From positions 148,031,084-148,095,083 of the forward strand of contig NC_134101.1 in the NCBI RefSeq assembly GCF_000715075.1: a stretch of 64,000 nucleotides of DNA, in the 5' to 3' direction. Positions 21,320 through 32,919 of the stretch are shown piece by piece. The notes under the pieces are model-generated. The model searched no databases. It saw only the letters and a program-made list of their open reading frames with translations, and was not told where the DNA came from. The position numbers and the translations under genes are program-made. The stretch's first letter is position 1, and each line of letters opens with the position of its first letter. Source of the DNA: Nicotiana tabacum (taxonomy: Eukaryota > Streptophyta > Magnoliopsida > Solanales > Solanaceae).

Positions 21320-22790
21320 ATGGAGAGGACTCGCGCTATCAGACGAGGTGGACGACCACCAGTGCCACCCACTAAGGCCACCAGAGGCCGTGGTCGCGGT
21401 CGTGGACATGGCAGAGGCAGAACAGTGAGGGTAGCACTTGTTGACCCACCAGCTGCCCCGGTTCCGGATCAGGCTCCAGCTATGGATGCTCCAGCAGCAC
21501 CAGTTCAGGCACCAGCTGTGCCTATCGTGGTTCCAGGTCTTCAGGAGGCCTTGGCATAGATCTTATCAGTTTGCATAGGCCTAGCCAGGCAGTTTCAGCC
21601 ACCACAGCAGCAGCTACTTCGTAGGTCGGGGGAGGCAATCAGACACCCGCTGCTCGCACACCTGAGCAGATACTGCAGGGATTACAGACTCCAGAGGCAC
21701 CTCCAGCTCAGCCAGTGGCGCCAGTTCAGGAGTTCGTAGTACTAGCTATGCCGGACGATGAGTAGCGTCGTCTCGAGAGGTTCAGTAGACTTTAGCCTCC
21801 TTCTTTCAGTGGTGCTCAGGGCGAGAATGCCTAGGGTTTTCTTGATAAGTGTCAGCGGATGCTCCGTACAGCAAGGATTCTTGAGACTGGTGGTGTGGCA
21901 TTTACCACCTTTCAGTTTACTGGAGCGTCCTTCACTTGGTGGGAGGCGTATGAGCAGCGTAGGCCGGCAGGTGCAGCACCTTTGACTTGGCAGGAGTTCT
22001 CCACTCTCTTCTTCGAGAAGTGGATACCGCAGTCTCAGAGGGAGGAGCTGCATAGATAGTTTGAGTGGCTTCGCTAGGGAGATATGACTGTGTCTCAGTA
22101 TGAGACGAGATTTTCTGAGTTGACTCGTTATGCCTCATGGATAGTTCCGACTGATCGAGAGAGGATTAAGAGGTTCGTGGATGGTCTTAATTATCATCTT
22201 CATATCCTTATGACTCGAGAGAGAGTTCTGAGTATTTTTTTCGACGATGCAGTTGATATTGCTCGTGATATTAAGACGGCTCGCCGTTAGGAGAGAGAGG
22301 AGAGGGAGGCCAAGAGGCCTCGAGGTTCTGGCAGTTTTAGTGGTGCTTCTTTGAGGGGCCAGTTCCAGCAGGGTCGGGGTCGTTCTTTTAGGCCTGCTCA
22401 GTCAGCTCGACCTGAGTACCGAGGTGGATCTTCTGGTCGTGGTTATCAGGGTTCTCAGCAGAGTCAGCCATCTCTCAACGCTCTTCCAACATAGAGTTCG
22501 TCTCGTGCTCCATCTGCTTAGGGTTCATTCAGGCCAAGTGCATCAGCTAGCCACTCTGGCACGAGGGGTTCCGTTCAGTCCCAGTTCCCAGCACCCGGGA
22601 GTATTTATGAGTGTGGAGAATTCGGGCATATACGGAGGGAGTGTCCTCGCCGTGCTGCTAGCTCATCTCAGTAGAGGGGTCAGCCCTCGACTTCTACTCC
22701 AGTTACTTCACCACCCGCCCAGCCAGCTAGGGGTGGAGGTCAGGCAGCCAGGGGTCGTCCTAGAGGGGGAGGTCAATCAGGGGCGGTCAG
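21320..22790 (+). pseudogene. E3 copy 1 gag
   Basis: The first Met is at 21320, followed by an Arg/Gly-rich N-terminus (R-G-R-G-R-G-R-G). The Gag core is recognisable at 21859-22059 (F-T-W-W-E-A-Y) and 22084-22290 (Y-E-T-R-F-S-E-L). A single knuckle lies at about 22603-22640, whose first Cys is replaced by Ile (I-Y-E-C-G-E-F-G-H-I-R-R-E-C). Stops are at 21557-21559, 21763-21765, about 21795, 22057-22059, 22075-22077, 22288-22290, 22492-22494, about 22518 and 22672-22674, nearly all TAG. Several have CAG at the matching site in copy 2, pointing to C-to-T decay. A frameshift separates the N-terminus from the core. In Tekay elements gag and pol normally form one long frame. Confidence 0.85.
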
Positions 22791-22799
22791 GCCCGTTTC

Positions 22800-23250
22800 T
22801 ATGCACTTCCTGGCAGGCCAGATGCTATTGCTTCAGATGCTGTCATTACAGGTATTGTTTCAGTCGGCCACAGAGATGCCTCTGTATTATTTGATCCTGG
22901 TTCCACCTTTTCTTATGTGACATCATACTTTACTCGTTATTTGGGTACGCCCCATGAGTTTCTTGCTTTACCTGTTCATGTATCAACCCCAGTAGGCAAT
23001 ACTGTTATTGTAGACCATGTGTACCGATCATGTGTGGTGACTATTGGGGGTATGGAGACCCGAGTTGATTTATTATTGTTTAGCATGGTGGACTTTGATG
23101 TTATTCTGGGCATGGATTGGCTATCTCCATGTCATGCTATTCTTGACTGTCATGCTAAGACAGTCACTTTGGTTATACCGGGTGTTTCGAGGATCGAGTG
23201 GCGTGGCGTGACTGACTATGTGCCTAGCAGGGTGATTTCTTTCCTAAAGG
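22800..23250 (+). pseudogene. E3 copy 1 protease
   Basis: A retropepsin-like domain of the RVP_2 type that would process the polyprotein. The active-site box reads D-P-G-S-T at 22893-22907, where D-S/T-G-A/S is usual. The second conserved patch, V-I-L-G-M-D-W-L, is at about 23101-23124. The upstream boundary is shifted relative to gag. The later part (from 22917) is open and runs on into the RT N-terminus to 23606. Confidence 0.82.
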
Positions 23251-24720
23251 CCCAGCGTATGGTTGGGAAAGGTTGTCTATCATATTTGGCTCTTGTGAGG
23301 GATGTTGGAGATGAGACTCCTAGCATTAATTCGGTTCCAATTGCGAGGGAGTTTCCCTATGTGTTTCTTGCAGACCTGTTGGGTATGCCACCGGACAGAG
23401 ACATTGATTTTGGTATTGACCTGGTGCCGGGAACTCAGCCCATTTCCATTCCCCCATATCGTATGGCACCGGCAGAGTTGAAAGAACTAAAGGATCAGCT
23501 TCAGGAACTCCTAGATAGGGGTTCATTCGGCCTAGTGTGTCACCACGTGGGGTGCACCGGTTCTATTTGTGAAAACAAAGGATGGCACAATGAGAATGTG
23601 CATTGACTACAGGCAATTGAACAAAGTAACAGTGAAGAACAAGTATCCCTTGCCCTGTATCGATGATTTATTTGACCAGCTTCAGGGGGCAAGGGTATTC
23701 TCCAAGATTGATCTTCGTTCAGGTTATCATCAGTTGAAGATCAGGGATTCAGATATTATGAAGACTGCTTTCAGGACTAGATATGGGCACTATGAGTTTC
23801 TTGTTATGTCCTTTGGGCTGACTAATGTCCCAGCCGCATTCATGCATTTGATGAACAGTGTATTTCGGCCATATCTGGATTCGTTCGTTATTGTTTTTAT
23901 TGATTATATATTGGTGTACTCGCGTAGCCAGGAGGAGCACGCACAGCATTTGCGAGTGATATTACAGAGATTGAGGGAGGAGAAGCTTTATGCAAAGTTC
24001 TCCAAGTGTGAGTTTTGGCTTGGGTCAGTGGCTTTCTTAGGTTACGTGGTGTCTAGTGAGGGTATTAAGGTCGACCCGAAGAAGATAGAGGTGGTACAGA
24101 GTTGGCCTAGACCGACCTCAGCCACAGAGATTCGTAGTTTCCTCAGTTTGGCGGGTTATTATCGCCGGTTTGTTCAGGGTTTTTCATCTATCGCCTCGCC
24201 CATGACCAAGTTGAGGCAGAAGGGTGCTCCGTTTGTATGGTCGGACGAGTACGAGAAGAGCTTTCAGAAGCTCAAGAGAGCTTTGACCACAGCTCCGGTA
24301 ATGGTGTTACCATCAGCTTCAAGTTCTTATACCGTCTATTGTGACGCTTCGAGAGTTGGGATTGGCTGTGTGTTGATGCAGGGGGTGGAGTGATTGCATA
24401 TGCTTCTCGTCAGTTGAAGCCCCACGAGAAGAACTACCCTGTTCATGACTTAGAGTTGGTTGCCATAGTTCATGCTTTGAAGATTTGGAGGCACTATCTA
24501 TATGGCGTATCTTGTGAGGTATTCACCGATCATCGCAGTCTTCAACATTTGTTCAAGTAAAAAGGATCTTAATTTGAGGCAGCGGAGGTGGCTTGAGTTG
24601 CTCAAGGATTATGATATTACCATTTTGTATCACCCCGGGAAGGCCAATGTGGTAGCCGATGCGTTGAGCCGGAAGGCGGTTAGCATGGGGAGTTTGGCAT
24701 ACATTCCAGTTAGGGAGAGG
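23251..24720 (+). pseudogene. E3 copy 1 reverse transcriptase and RNase H
   Basis: The RT core includes Y-R-Q-L-N-K near 23607 and S-F-G-L-T-N near 23811. The catalytic box is F-I-D-Y at 23896-23907: the second Asp is Tyr (TAT), while copy 2 has GAT, so polymerase activity should be lost. A net frame change occurs at about 23515-23550 (one base fewer, then two extra, relative to copy 2). RNase H begins near 24325 (Y-C-D-A-S) and ends with V-A-D-A-L-S-R near 24650. It is broken by a one-base deletion with TGA at about 24391 and a TAA at 24558-24560; both are shared with copy 2, and copy 1 has one extra A just after the TAA. Confidence 0.85.
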
Positions 24721-24899
24721 CCTTTTGCAGTTGATGTTCAGGCTTTGGCCAATCAGATGGTGAGATTAGACATTCCAGAGCCTAGTCGGGTGTTGGCTTG
24801 TGTGGTTTCTCGCTCTTCCTTGTATGACCGCGTCAGAGAGCGCCAGTATGATGATCCACATTTGCTTGTCCTTAAGGACAGGGTTCAACATGATGATGG

Positions 24900-25720
24900 A
24901 TGTGACCATTGATGGTGATGGCATGTTGAGGATGTAAGGCCGGATTTGTGTGCCCAATGTGGATGGGCTTCAAGAGTTGATATTAGAGGAGGCCCACAGC
25001 TCGCGGTATTCCATCCTTCCAGGTGCCGCAAAGATGTATCAGGATTTGAGGCAGCACTACTGGTGGAGAAGGATGAAAAAGGATATAGTAGGGTATGTGG
25101 CTCGGTGTATCAACTGTCAGCAGGTAAAGTACGAGCATTAGAGATCGGGTGGCGTACTTCAGCGGATGATTATTCCTTAGTGGAAGTGGGAGAAAGTTAC
25201 TATGGATTTTGTGAGTGGTCTTCCTCGGACTTTGAAGAAGTTTGATTCGATTTGGGTGATTGTGGACAGGCTGACCAAGTCCGTGCACTTCATTCCAGTA
25301 TGTACTACCTATTCTTCGGAGCGGCTGGCAGGGATCTTTATCCGGGAAATTGTCCGATTGCATGGGGTTCCAGTGTCTATTATTTCAGATAGGGGTACTC
25401 AGTTTACTTCGCAGTTTTGAAGAGCCATGCAGAGAGAGTTGGGTACTCAGGTAGAGTTGAGCACAACGTTTCATCCTCAGACGGACGGACAATCCGAGCG
25501 CACCATTCAGATACTGGAGGACATGTTGTGCGCCTGTGTTATTGATTTCGGAGGTTCTTGGGATGAGTTTTTGCCACTTGTAGAGTTTGCCTACAACAAC
25601 AGCTATCAATCCAGCATTCAGATGGCACCATATGAGGCCTTGTATGGGAGACGGTGTAGATCTCCAGTTGGTTGGTTCGAGCCTGGCGAGGCTAGGATGT
25701 TGGGAACAGACTTGGTTTAG
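24900..25720 (+). pseudogene. E3 copy 1 integrase core
   Basis: The zinc-binding region retains H-S-S-R-Y and C-I-N-C, but the second His is Leu (CTT at 25015-25017; copy 2 has CAT). The catalytic Asp 25205-25207, Asp 25388-25390 and Glu 25496-25498 are all present in D-X60-D-X35-E spacing. Stops are at about 24911, about 24935 (TAA), 25141-25143, 25178-25180, 25418-25420 (TGA for a Trp) and 25718-25720. Confidence 0.85.
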
Positions 25721-26302
25721 GATGCCTTAGAGAAAGTGAAGGTGATTCAGAAAAGACTTCGTACAGATCAGTCATGTCAGAAGAGTTATGCGGACCGGAA
25801 GGTTCGAGATGTATCCTATATGGTTGGTGAGAAGGTCTTGCTGAAGGTTTCGCCCATGAAGGGTGTTATGAGGTTTGGGAAGAAAGGGAAGTTGAGTCCT
25901 CAGCACATTGGGCCTTTTGAGGTGCTTCGGAGGATTGGGGAGGTTTCTTATGAGCTTGCTTTGCCACCCAGCCTGTCGAGTGTGCATCCGGTATTCCATG
26001 TTTCTATGCTCCGGAAGTATGTTGGGGACCCGTTTCATGTTTTAGACTTCAGCATGGTCCAGTTGGATGATGATTTGACCTACGATGTGAAGCCAGTGGC
26101 TATTTTGGGTCGTCAGGTTCAGAGGTTGAGATCAAAGGATATCTCTTCGGTCAAGGTGCAGTGGAGAGGTCGGCCCGTGGAGGGGGCTACTTGGGAGACT
26201 GAGCGGGAGATGCAGAGCAGATATCCTCACCTGTTTGAGGCCCCAGGTATGTTTCTTGACCCGCTCGAGGACGAGCGTTTGTTTAAGTTGGGGAGAATGT
26301 GA
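25721..26302 (+). pseudogene. E3 copy 1 integrase C-terminus with chromodomain
   Basis: An open stretch of 188 codons from Met 25736. It contains G-P-F-E-V-L near 25911 and the [10 protein letters not shown] pattern near 25990. A chromodomain follows with V-K-V-Q-W-R-G-R-P-V near 26152, then A-T-W-E-T-E. Chromodomains steer chromovirus insertion toward marked chromatin (family knowledge). The reading frame ends at TGA 26300-26302, three bases inside LTR2, so the stop codon is supplied by the LTR start. This is one of the best preserved parts of E3. Confidence 0.85.
26288..26297 (+). promoter_or_regulatory. E3 internal polypurine tract
   Basis: TTGGGGAGAA lies directly before the LTR2 start; the same sequence precedes LTR3 (34306-34315). 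Confidence 0.75.
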
Positions 26303-29188
26303 CGACCCAACCCGTCGTCACGTGAGTTACTGCCCCGTTTCCCCCATTTTATGCTTCTTCATGTTTCGTTATCGGTATTCAGTGTGTTAGAGTCGAATCA
26401 GATTGGTTTTGATAGGAAATGAGACACTTAGTCTCTTTAAGGAAGGCTTGTTTTGGAAAAGTCAATTGGTTGTTGACTATTGAGTTAGAGGGCTCGGATG
26501 TGATTTTCGGTGATTCGGTTAGCTTCAGGGGTTGATATGTGGCTTAGGAGTATGATCGGAATTGATTTTGGAGGTCCGGAGTGGAATTAGGCTTGAATGG
26601 GCGAAGTTAGTATTTTGGCGAATTCCGGTTGGTAGGTGAGTTTTTGATACGGGTATCGGAATGGAATTCCGAGAGTTGCAGTAGCTTTGTTAGGTGATTT
26701 TGGATGTGTGTGCAAAATTTCAGATCATTCGGAGGTGTTTTGGTCGGGTTTTTGATCAAATGCGTATTTCGGAAGTTTTTAAGAAATTTAGGCTTGAATC
26801 CGATGTAATTTGATGGTTTGGGTATTGTTTGTGGTATTTTGGTGATTGGAACAAGTTTGAATGATGTTTTAGGATGGGTTGGCACTTTTGATTGAGGTCC
26901 CGAGGGCCTCGGGGTGATTTCGGATGGTCAAACGGACCAATTCTAACCTTTGGAAGTTGCAGATTTTTCAGCTGAAGTGTTGTAGACATTTGTTCTATGT
27001 GATCGCAGGAGTGCGATTGCGATCACATAGAAGCATTTTTGCGGGGTTGTTTGGTTGTTCAATGTGATCGCATAGGGAGTCATGCGATCACACAGTGTAA
27101 AGTTAATCCGGGATTTTCGTGGAAATTTGTTCAATGCGATCGCAGGAGCAGGTGTGGGATCGCATAGGCTAAGGTCATTGTGCTATGCGATCGCACAGTA
27201 TAGGATGCGATCGCATAGGGTTAATTTTGGAGCTGCAGATTTTGGTATATGCGATCGCAGGGGCTTGAATGCGATCGCATAGAGTTAGCTACAGTGATCC
27301 GGGCAGAATGTTAAAAATATTTCATCCGCGAACCCAAACCCATTTCCTCCATTTTTGAACATCTTTGAGAGCTTTTGAACGAGGATTAAAGAGGGTTTCG
27401 ACTGGTATTAATTGGAGGTGAGCCTTATGACCTAAAAACATCATTTAATTGTAGATTCAACATCTAAATTCATGGAAATTTGACTAAAAGGGAAAGGATT
27501 AGGGCTTGACTTTTGAAATAGAAATGTGGGGTTTGAGGGAGAATTTGAGCTCGAATTTTGGTAAATTTGATATGTATAGACTTGTGGCGAGATAAGGAAT
27601 CCAGTGATGCAAATTTTCTGATTTTTTGAGAAGTGGGCCCGGGGTTCCGGTTTTGCCAACTTCGTGATTTTCGAGTTTTTTCGAGTTTTTTCGATTAGGT
27701 TGTATTCCCTTAGCCTATAGTAACCTATTACTTGTGGTTTTGATCAGATTCGACGCTCGAGGAGGTTGATCTGCGAGGCAAGGGGGTAGCGAGCTAGGAT
27801 TTCGGCCTGCTTGAGGTGAGTAATGGTTATAAATGATGTTCTGAAGGTTTGAAACCTCGGATTTGCACAATGTGGTGCTGTGTTGAGATGAGACACACGC
27901 TGTATGATGAGCGTGGGGTCTGTTACTAGGGGATTTGGACTCGGTCCATCCCGTTTGATGACTCTACTGTACTTTTGACTGAGACTTAATTAATATCATT
28001 ATATTATGGGCTAGTTGCCATGTTTGGGGCCTTGTGCCGATCTGTAGAACCCTTAGGGGGCATTTGTATTGGTTGACCTCACTTTTCTTGTCGAAATCAT
28101 ACCCTCAGTCATGTTCTTAACTGATAAACATAATATGAACCAGCTTTAGAAATTGTTAAATCCTAATGAGAGTAACGTGTGGGTTGAGAACCCCGTCTTA
28201 TCTTAGTGTGCCCGAGAGGCCAAGTCTATATTGACTGAGAGGGGTCGAGAATCCCATTGTGAGGGTATTTGATATGTTGTGGATCGGGCTGCACGCCGCA
28301 GTAGTATATATATTTATGCAGATCAGACTGCACGCCGCAGTAGTATATTATATGGATCGGACTGCACACCATAGTAGTATATTATATGGACCGGACTGCA
28401 CGCTGCAGTAGTATATTATATGGGTCAGACTGCATGCCGCAGTAGTATAGCGCTTGGGCTGAAGGAGCCCCTTCGAAGTCTGCACACCCCCGGTGAGCGC
28501 AATCGACTATTCTTGGATTGGGCTGCACGCCGCAACAGTATATATATGTATATGGATCGGGTTGCGCGCCGCAGTAGTACAAATATGAATTCGGTTATCA
28601 TGAGGAGTAAATGTAATGAATACTGGTTTAAAGGACTTTTAACTGACTTCTTCATTCAGTTGCTGTATTTGATATTCTCACCGTTTAAATATAGAACTGC
28701 GTAGTGTTTTTACGAGTTTTCTTTCCGTCAGTCAGTATTTATTAATATTACTCACTGAGTTGGAGTACTCACTTTACTCCCAGCACTATGTGTGCAGATA
28801 CAGGTATCCCGGAGGCATAGTTTGGGCTTTCTGCCGCTGTTCAGCTTATTCTAGAGTCATCGAGGTAGTTGCATGGCATCCGCAGGACCCGATTTCTTCC
28901 CTTATCCTCTTTATTTCCGCATTCTAGACAACTCTATCTATAGGTCGCTACACAGACTTGTATTATAGGCTCTTGGCTCGTGACACCAGATCGGTGGGAT
29001 CTATAGTGATATTTTATGGATTTTCCATACTGTTTATCTATTACTACAGAGTTATACTCATGTTAATCTGGCATTAAATCCTATTAATTGGTAATGAATT
29101 CTACTTAAGGAATTGTGAGTGACGAATAGGTCGGGCTTGACTAGCATCGTGTTGGGCGCCATCACGACCGGGGATTGGGGTCGTGACA
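26298..29188 (+). repeat. E3 LTR2 (middle, 2891 bp)
   Basis: Starts TGTGACGACCCAACCC and ends GGGTCGTGACA. Serves as 3' LTR of copy 1 and 5' LTR of copy 2. Confidence 0.92.
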
Positions 29189-29191
29189 AGT

Positions 29192-29204
29192 TGGTATCAA
29201 AGCC
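29192..29204 (+). promoter_or_regulatory. E3 copy 2 primer-binding site
   Basis: TGGTATCAAAGCC, identical to copy 1 and at the same distance from the LTR. Confidence 0.8.
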
Positions 29205-29336
29205 TAGGTTACTAGGTCTCGCGAGTCTTGAGCCGGTTTAGTAAAACCTGTTAGGAAAATTCCACATTCTTGAAACTCCTATTGTGCGAACTTGTTGATT
29301 CGAATGCTAAACTTATGTTATTCGATTCCCTCGCAG

Positions 29337-30810
29337 ATGGCGAGGACTCACGCTGTCACATGAGGTGGATGACCACCAGTGCCATCCACTGAGGCCACCC
29401 GAGGCCGTGGACGTGGTCGTGGACGTGGCAGAGGCAGAGCAGCGAGGGCAGCACTTGTTGACCCACCAGCTGCCCCGGTTCTGGATCAGGCTCCAGCTAT
29501 GGATGCTCCAGCAGCACCAGGTCAGGCACCAGCTGTGCCTATCATGGTTCCAGGTCTTCAGGAGGCCTTGGCATAGATCTTATCAGTTTGCACAGGCCTG
29601 GCTCAGGCAGTTTCAGCCACCACAGCAGCAGCTACTTCGCAGGCCGGGGGAGGCAATCAGACCCCCGCTGCTCGCACACCTGAGCAGGTAGTGCAGGGAT
29701 TACAGACTCCAGAGGCACCTCCAGCTCAGCCAGTGGTACCCGCTCAGGAGTACAGTAGTACCAGCTATGCCGGACGATGAGCAGCGTCGTCTCGAGAGGT
29801 TTAGTAGACTTTAGCCTCCTTCTTTCATTGGTGCTCAGGGCGAGGATGCCCAGGGTTTTCTTGATAAGTGTCAGCGGATGCTCAGTACAGCAGGGATTCT
29901 TGAGACTAGTGGTGTGGCATTTACCACCTTTCAGTTTACTAGAGCGTCCTTCACTTGGTGGGAGGCGTATGAGCAGCGTAGGCCGGCAGGTGCAGCACCT
30001 TTGACTTGGCAGGAGTTCTCCACTCTCTTCTTCGAGAAGTGGATACCGCAGTCTCAGAGGGAGGAGCTGCGTAGACAGTTTGAGTGGCTTCGCTAGGGAG
30101 ATATGACTGTGTCTCAGTATGAGGCGAGATTTTCTGAGTTGGCTCGTTATGCCTCATGGATAGTTCCGACTGATCGAGAGAGGATTAAGAGGTTCGTGGA
30201 TGGTCTTAATTATCACCTTCATATCCTGATGACTCGAGAGAGAGTTCTTGGTATTTCCTTCGAGGATGCAGTTGATATTGCTCGTGATATTAAGACGGCT
30301 CACAGTCAGGAGAGAGAGGAGAGGGAGGCCAAGAGGCCTCGAGGTTCTGGCAGTTTTACTGGTGCTTCTTTGAGGGGCCAGTTCCAGCAGGGTCGGGGTC
30401 GTTCTTTTAGGCCCGCTCAGTCAGCTCGACCTGAGTACCGAGGTGGATCTTCTGGTCGTGGTTATCAGGGTTCTCAGCAGAGTCAGCCATCTCTCAACGC
30501 TCTTCCAACATAGAGTTCGTCTCGAGCTCCATCTGCTCAGGGTTCATTCAGGCCGAGTGCATCAGCTAGCCACTCTGGCACGAGGGGTTCCCTTCAGTCC
30601 CAGTTCCCAGCACCCGGGAGTATCTATGAGTGTGGAGAGTTCGGGCATATACGGAGGGAGTGTCCTCACCGTGCTGCTAGCTCATCTCAGTAGAGGGGTC
30701 AGCCCTCGACTTCTACTCCAGTTACTTCAACACCCGCCCAGCCAGCTAGGGGTGGAGGTCAGGCAGCCAGGGGTGGCCCTAGAGGGGGAGGTCAATCAGG
30801 GGGCGGTCAT
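29337..30810 (+). pseudogene. E3 copy 2 gag
   Basis: The first Met is at 29337, with an in-frame TGA eight codons later where copy 1 has CGA. The Gag core is open at 29878-30096 and 30103-30513. The second piece is longer than in copy 1 because two of the copy 1 TAG codons are still CAG here. It carries an Arg/Ser/Gly/Gln-rich tail. The knuckle near 30622 has Ile (ATC) instead of its first Cys, as in copy 1. Stops shared with copy 1 lie at 29574-29576, 30094-30096, 30511-30513 and 30691-30693. Confidence 0.85.
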
Positions 30811-30819
30811 GCCCGTTTC

Positions 30820-31260
30820 TATGCACTTCCTGGCAGGCCAGATACTATGGCTTCAGATGTTGTCATTACAGGTATTGTTTCAGTCGGCCACAGAGATGCC
30901 TCTGTATTATTTGATCCTGGTTCCACCTTTTCTTATGTATCATCATATTTTGCTCGTTATTTGGGTACACCCCGTGAGTTTCTTGCTTTACCTGTTCATG
31001 TATCTACCCTAGTGGGCAATACCGTTGTTGTAGACTATGTATATTGGTCGTGTTTGGTGACTATTGGGGGTCTGGAGACCCGAGTTGATTTATTGTTGTT
31101 GAGCATGGTGGACTTTGATGTTATTCTGGGCATGGATTGACTATCTTCGTGTCATGCTATTCTTGACTGTCATGCTAAGACAGTCACTTTGGTTATACCG
31201 GGTGTTTCGAAGAGCGAGTGGCGTGGCGTGACTGACTATGTGCCTAGTAGGGTGATTTCT
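30820..31260 (+). pseudogene. E3 copy 2 protease
   Basis: D-P-G-S-T starts at 30913, and the frame 30847-31140 is open through V-I-L-G-M-D. It then meets TGA at 31138-31140 in place of the Trp codon TGG of copy 1. The rest of the linker continues in frame at 31189. The stop is private to copy 2. Confidence 0.82.
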
Positions 31261-32740
31261 TTCCTAAAGGCCCAACGTATGGTTGAGAAAGGTTGTCTAT
31301 CATATTTGGCTCTTGTGAGGGATGTTGGAGCTGAGACTCCTAGCATTAATTCGGTTCCAGTTGTGAGGGAGTTTCCCGATGTGTTTCTTGCACACCTGTT
31401 GGGTATACCACCGGACAGAGACATTGATTTTGGTATTGACCTGGTGCCGAGCACTCAGCCCATTTCCATTCCCCCATATCGTATGGCACCGGCAGAGTTG
31501 AAAGAACTAAAGGATCAGCTTCAGGAACTCCTGGATAAAGGGTTCATTCGGCCTATTGTGTCACCGTGGGGTGCACCGGTTCTATTTGTGAAAAAGAAGG
31601 ATGACCCAATGAGAATGTGCATTGACTACAGGCAATTGAACAAAGTAACAGTGAAGAACAAGTATCCCTTGCCCCGTATCGATGATTTATTTGACCAGCT
31701 TCAGGGGGCAAGGGTATTCTCCAAGATTGATCTTCGTTCAGGTTATCATCAGTTGAAGATCAGGGATTCAGATATTATTAAGACTGCTTTCAGGACTAGA
31801 TATGGGCACTATGAGTTTCTTGTTATGTCTTTTGGGCTGACTAATGCCCCAGCCGCATTCATGCATTTGATGAACAGTGTATTTCGGCCATATCTGGATT
31901 CGTTCGTGATTATTTTTATTGATGATATATTGGTGTACTCGCGTAGCCAGGAGGAGCACGCACAGCATTTGCGAGTGGTATTACAGAGATTGAGGGAGGA
32001 GAAGCTTTATGCAAAGTTCTCCAAGTGTGAGTTTTGGCTTGGGTCAGTGTCTTTCTTAGGTCACGTGGTGTCTAGAGAGGGTATTAAGGTCGACCCGAAG
32101 AAGATAGAGGCGGTACAGAGTTGGCCTATACCGACCTCAACCACAGAGATTCGTAGTTTCCTCGGTTTGGCGGGTTATTATCGCCGGTTCGTTCAGGATT
32201 TTTCATCTATCGCCTCGCCCTTGACCAAGTTGATGCAGAAGGGTACTCCGTTTGTATGGTCGGACGAGTACGAGAAGAGCTTTCAGAAGCTCAAGACAGC
32301 TTTGACCACAGCTCCGGTATTGGTGTTACCATCAACTTCAAGTTCTTATACCGTCTATTGTGACGCTTCGAGAGTTGGGATTGGCTGTGTGTTGATGTAG
32401 GGGGTGGAGTGATTGCATATGCTTCTCGTCAGTTGAAGCCCTACGAGAAGAACTACCCTGTTCATGACTTAGAGTTGGTTGCCATAGTTCATGCTTTGAA
32501 GATTTGGAGGCACTATCTATATGGCGTATCTTGTGAGGTATTCACCGATCATCGCAGTCTTCAACATTTGTTCAAGTAAAAGGATCTTAATTTGAGGCAG
32601 CGGAGGTGGCTTGAGTTGCTCAAGGATTATGATATTACCATTTTGTATCACCCCGGGAAGGCCAATGTGGTGGCCGATGCGTTGAGCCGAAAGGCGGTTA
32701 GCATGGAGAGTTTGGCATACATTCCAGTTAGGGAGAGGCC
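31261..32740 (+). pseudogene. E3 copy 2 reverse transcriptase and RNase H
   Basis: This is the longest open frame in the window (31189-32400, about 400 codons), with a complete RT. It has P-P-Y-R-M-A near 31470, Y-R-Q-L-N-K near 31626 and an intact F-I-D-D catalytic box (Asp codons 31921-31926), followed by the start of RNase H (Y-C-D-A-S near 32356). RNase H is broken by TAG at 32398-32400, the frameshift shared with copy 1, and TAA at 32577-32579. The frame resumes at 32592 with the V-V-A-D-A-L-S-R end of RNase H. RT chemistry could be intact, but RNase H and the downstream connection are not. Confidence 0.87.
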
Positions 32741-32919
32741 CTTTGCAGTTGATGTTCAGGCTTTGGCCAATCAGATGGTGAGATTAGACATTTCAGAGAC
32801 TAGTCGGGTGTTGGCTTGTGTGGTTTCTCGGTCTTCCTTGTATGACCGCGTCAGAGAGCGCCAGTATGATGATCCACATTTGCTTGTCCTTAAGGACAGG
32901 GTTCAACATGATGATGTAT

